From NCBI GenBank assembly GCA_937930465.1, contig CALGKV010000010.1, positions 1 to 8,052 on the forward strand: a stretch of 8,052 bases of DNA, given 5' to 3'. The position numbers were made by a program, and so were the translations under genes. How positions within the stretch are numbered: the stretch's first letter is position 1; the number at the start of each line of letters is the position of its first letter. The stretch is from Methanosuratincolales archaeon. Its GTDB lineage: Archaea > Thermoproteota > Methanomethylicia > Methanomethylicales > Methanomethylicaceae. This document shows, one piece after another, positions 6,067 to 8,052 of this stretch. The notes under the pieces were generated by a model. It worked only from the letters and a program-made list of their open reading frames with translations, had not been told where the DNA came from and searched no databases.

Positions 6067-6072
6067 CCTACC
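6067..6072 (-). promoter_or_regulatory. Shine-Dalgarno site for ATG 6059 of nuoA
   Basis: GGTAGG on the minus strand, 7 bases before ATG 6059. The alternative TTG 6074 begins just upstream of this site, so the site favours the ATG. Confidence 0.5.
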
Positions 6073-6094
6073 AATAGACGGGATGCTGAAGGGG

Positions 6095-6112
6095 TATATA
6101 TATCTTATATAA
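6095..6112 (-). promoter_or_regulatory. Archaeal TATA-box promoter of the hydrogenase/complex I-like operon
   Basis: An 18-base stretch made almost only of A and T stands out in a GC-rich setting. On the minus strand it reads TTATATAAGATATATATA, giving two overlapping TATA candidates: TTATATAA (6105-6112) and TATATATA (6095-6102). With the usual archaeal spacing of about 25 bases, transcription would begin near 6083 or 6074, leaving a short leader (about 15-24 bases) before ATG 6059. The BRE upstream is not clear. Nothing else like it was seen within the downstream operon, so it probably drives all ten genes. Confidence 0.65.
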
Positions 6113-6155
6113 CTATGGAATAAAGCCGCAGAAATGGGGCAGGGAAGGAAGTCAC

Positions 6156-6216
6156 AAAAAGGCAAGGGATGCCTGGAGCGGCGGAGGCATTTTGGAGGGC
6201 CGCAGGCTTTGAAAAA
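6156..6216 (-). terminator. Possible terminator region after the trxB-like gene
   Basis: On the minus strand a T-run (6212-6216) is followed by an imperfect hairpin. Its arms are 6199-6207 and 6171-6182: GCGGC/GCCGC and GCCT/AGGC, with a 3-base bulge and a 16-base loop. A second T-run lies at 6156-6160. Archaeal termination relies mainly on T-runs, so this is a reasonable end point for the acs-trxB transcript. The rest of the 6113-6242 gap shows no gene, tRNA or repeat. Confidence 0.4.
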
Positions 6217-6242
6217 CAGGATTCGGATAAGTAAATACGGCG

Positions 6243-7187
6243 TCAGCACGAGTAGCTGATTTCTCCGGGCCTCTTTTTTATGTAGCCGTAAGCTGTCAGG
6301 GCTGCAGCAGCCCCCTGGCCCGCCGCGATTATCACCTGGGCATAAGGGGTGTCGGTGATGTCCCCCGCAGCGAAGAGGCCCTCGCAGCTGGTCCGCCCGA
6401 ACTTGTCGGTTATGATCTTCCCCGAAGGGTCTGTCGCGACAAGGTGCTTGACATAGTCTAGCTTGACGTCCCTGCCTATGTCGAGGAAGACTTCGTCGAC
6501 CCTCATCTCCATCACCTGCCCAGTAGCGGTGTTTTTCACTACCACCGACTCGAGGGCGGACCCGCCCTTCATCTCGGTGATCACCGTGTTGAGGAGGAAT
6601 TCAACGTTTGGGATCGACCTCAGGCGCATGAGCGTCAGCTCGTCGCCCCTGAAGCTGTCCCTGCGGTGTATCAGGTAGACCTTAGCGGCAGACCCGGAGA
6701 GAAACTCGGCTCGCTGGAGCGCAGTGTTCCCGCCCCCAACTACCGCCACGGCCTTGCCTCTGACCTTTCCAGCATCGCACTTCAGGGAGAGGCTAACCCC
6801 CCTGCCTAGGAACCGATCCTCACCAGGGACACAGAGGCGGCGGGGCTGCCTACCCCCGGTCACGATCACAGCCTTCGACTCGAAGTCGCCTGCCGAAGAA
6901 TGGATCTTGAAGTTCCCCTCACCCTTTTCTATCCGCGTAACCTCGGCGATGACGAACTCCGCCCCATACTCCTTGGCCTGGACCTCGAAGGCGGCGACCA
7001 GCCCCATCCCGCTCTTCTCCAGGTAACCAGGGTAGTTATCGATCTTCTCAGTCTGCAGGATCTGCCCGCCGATGTCCATAGTCAGCACTAGGGTATCGAG
7101 GAGGCGCTTCCTCGCGTAAACCGCTGCCGCAAGCCCGGCGGGACCGCCGCCGACGATTATGAGATCATGGAGGGCCAGAAAGATCAC
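6243..7187 (-). CDS. trxB: Thioredoxin-reductase-like FAD/NADPH flavoprotein with Ser-x-x-Cys in place of CxxC
   Basis: A 314-residue protein of normal TrxB length. FAD site: IIVGGGPAG (10-18), GGQILQTEKIDNYPG (40-54) and LFAAGDITD (271-279). NADPH site: VVGGGNTA (149-156) and HRRDSFR (174-180), the arginine set that reads the NADPH 2'-phosphate. The redox motif, normally C-x-x-C-D after 'GRGVS', reads S-L-K-C-D: Ser134, Cys137, Asp138. The remaining cysteine matches the flavin-proximal one of E. coli TrxB; the thiol that attacks thioredoxin is lost. Other cysteines are 119, 268 and 314, the last being the C-terminal residue. It may be a reductase with another partner, a thioredoxin reductase using a different cysteine, or a TrxB-like ferredoxin/NADP oxidoreductase. 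GTG 7187 is the only good start but lacks a clear SD. It lies 26 bases after acs and is probably co-transcribed with it. Confidence 0.88.
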   Translation of the reverse strand: MIFLALHDLIIVGGGPAGLAAAVYARKRLLDTLVLTMDIGGQILQTEKIDNYPGYLEKSGMGLVAAFEVQAKEYGAEFVIAEVTRIEKGEGNFKIHSSAGDFESKAVIVTGGRQPRRLCVPGEDRFLGRGVSLSLKCDAGKVRGKAVAVVGGGNTALQRAEFLSGSAAKVYLIHRRDSFRGDELTLMRLRSIPNVEFLLNTVITEMKGGSALESVVVKNTATGQVMEMRVDEVFLDIGRDVKLDYVKHLVATDPSGKIITDKFGRTSCEGLFAAGDITDTPYAQVIIAAGQGAAAALTAYGYIKKRPGEISYSC

Positions 7188-7213
7188 CTGCCGGAGGCTG
7201 AAGGAACGAGGCG

Positions 7214-8052
7214 CTACCCCCTCATGGTGAACAGCTCTGCCTTCAGCTCCTCGTAAGCGCGCTTCACCTCGTCCACGCTGGCCTCGTCCTCGAGCGTGGT
7301 GACGTCCCCCACCTGGCGCTCCTCAACAACTGCGGCTACCACCCTCCGCATTATCTTTCCGCTCCTAGTCTTCGGCAGCTTGTCAACAAAGTAAACCGCC
7401 CCGGGTGCGGCTATAGGTCCGATCGTGCTCCTTATGTGGTTTATCAGCTCAATCCTCAGCTGCGGCGACGGCGCATGCCCTGGGCGGAGCACGACAAAAG
7501 CGACCGGCACTTGCATCTTTATAGGATCTGACTTGCCGACGACAGCTGACTCCGCGACAGCAGGGTGAGATATGAGCGCGTCCTCCAGCTCTATGGTGCC
7601 TATCCGGTGCCCCGCCACCTTGAGGACCTCGTCCGCCCTCCCGAGCAGCCAGAAGTACCCGTCCTCGTCCTTCATGGCAAAGTCCCCAGGGTAGTAGCAA
7701 CCGGCGAACCGGGTGAAATATATGCTCCTGAACCTCTCAGGGTCCCCCCATAGGGCTATGAACTCTCCCGGCCAAGGCCTGCGTATCACCAAGAGCCCCT
7801 TCTCGTTCGGCCCAGCGATCCTCCCGTCCTCAGTGAAGACCTCGGCGTCCACGCCGGGCAGCGGGAGAGTGGCGGATCCTGGCTTCAGCGGTATGGGGGC
7901 AAGCCCTGGCTGCGGCGCTATCATGATGCCCCCGGTCTCGGTCTGCCACCAGGTGTCCACGATGGGCGCCTGCTGCCTCCCCACGTTTTTGTAGTACCAG
8001 TCCCAAGCCTCGGGGTTGATCGGCTCTCCGACGCTGCCGAGTATCCTGATGC
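7214..8052 (-). CDS. acs: AMP-forming acetyl-CoA synthetase, C-terminal part (5' end beyond window)
   Basis: The frame is open to the right edge and codes for the last 278 residues of a protein of about 630-660. A GTG at 7984 is internal, because conserved sequence (ILGSVGEPINPEAWDWYY) precedes it. VDTWWQTETGG is the AMP/acetate-binding block; its second Trp limits the acyl pocket to acetate or propionate in characterised enzymes. YYPGDFAMKDEDGYFWLLGR and DEVLKVAGHRIGT are the hinge and CoA-binding region. PKTRSGKIMRR holds the catalytic lysine (codon 7355-7357) that adenylates acetate and is the acetylation target in bacterial Acs. The enzyme makes acetyl-CoA from acetate, ATP and CoA in the cytoplasm. 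It ends in MRG-TAG. Confidence 0.95.
   Translation of the reverse strand, partial: IRILGSVGEPINPEAWDWYYKNVGRQQAPIVDTWWQTETGGIMIAPQPGLAPIPLKPGSATLPLPGVDAEVFTEDGRIAGPNEKGLLVIRRPWPGEFIALWGDPERFRSIYFTRFAGCYYPGDFAMKDEDGYFWLLGRADEVLKVAGHRIGTIELEDALISHPAVAESAVVGKSDPIKMQVPVAFVVLRPGHAPSPQLRIELINHIRSTIGPIAAPGAVYFVDKLPKTRSGKIMRRVVAAVVEERQVGDVTTLEDEASVDEVKRAYEELKAELFTMRG

Noticed and set aside
6113..6242. Possible small RNA or tRNA in the gap between the two transcription units
   Set aside because: No cloverleaf or conserved tRNA sequence is present. The only structure is the imperfect hairpin, better read as part of a terminator.
5980..6249. An 89-codon minus-strand frame spanning the promoter region
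   Set aside because: It covers the TATA block, the hairpin and the start of nuoA in another frame, with no SD and no domain.
7214..7984. acs read as a complete short gene starting at GTG 7984
   Set aside because: Conserved Acs sequence continues in frame upstream to the window edge, so this GTG is an internal valine codon.

Overview
The window looks archaeal. A TATA-box promoter precedes the main operon, ribosome-binding sites are strong purine-rich Shine-Dalgarno (SD) sequences, arginine is often coded AGG, and start codons are ATG, GTG or TTG. The sequence is GC-rich. The gene content is a membrane-bound group 4 [NiFe]-hydrogenase / complex I-like oxidoreductase, a thioredoxin-reductase-like flavoprotein and an AMP-forming acetyl-CoA synthetase. 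This fits an anaerobic archaeon using ferredoxin-driven ion pumping. The lineage (for example Bathyarchaeia, Korarchaeia or another TACK group) cannot be fixed from this stretch alone. Every gene I can support lies on the minus strand.

Region 1 (about 6112 down to 1) is one tightly packed operon in the classic complex I order A-B-C-D-H-I-J(N)-J(C)-K, followed by a large antiporter-like subunit cut by the left edge. Neighbouring genes overlap by 1 to 8 bases or are 1 to 3 bases apart. The order is that of nuo/fpo operons, but the catalytic core is of hydrogenase type. The large subunit keeps both nickel-binding cysteine pairs (Cys69/Cys72 and Cys364/Cys367). The small subunit has the C-N-G-C-D-I-E motif of group 4 hydrogenases instead of the adjacent cysteines of complex I. 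The membrane tail (J-C, K and the antiporter) resembles Mrp/Mbh subunits more than Nuo ones. The assembly probably moves electrons from a carrier such as ferredoxin through NuoI- and NuoB-type FeS clusters to a NiFe site, coupled to H+ or Na+ translocation. Two key residues are altered: the histidine after the first CxxC of the large subunit is Gln76, and the usual TM7 lysine of the antiporter subunit is Thr221.

Region 2 (6060-6242) is intergenic. It holds the AT-rich promoter of the operon and, further right, a hairpin with flanking T-runs (minus strand) that could end the transcript of the upstream genes.

Region 3 (6243-8052) holds acs (cut by the right edge) followed after 26 bases by a thioredoxin-reductase-like gene, probably co-transcribed. 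The flavoprotein keeps its FAD and NADPH motifs, but its CxxC disulfide is reduced to Ser-x-x-Cys. It may therefore not be a conventional thioredoxin reductase.

No RNA genes, CRISPR arrays, mobile elements or obvious repeats were seen.
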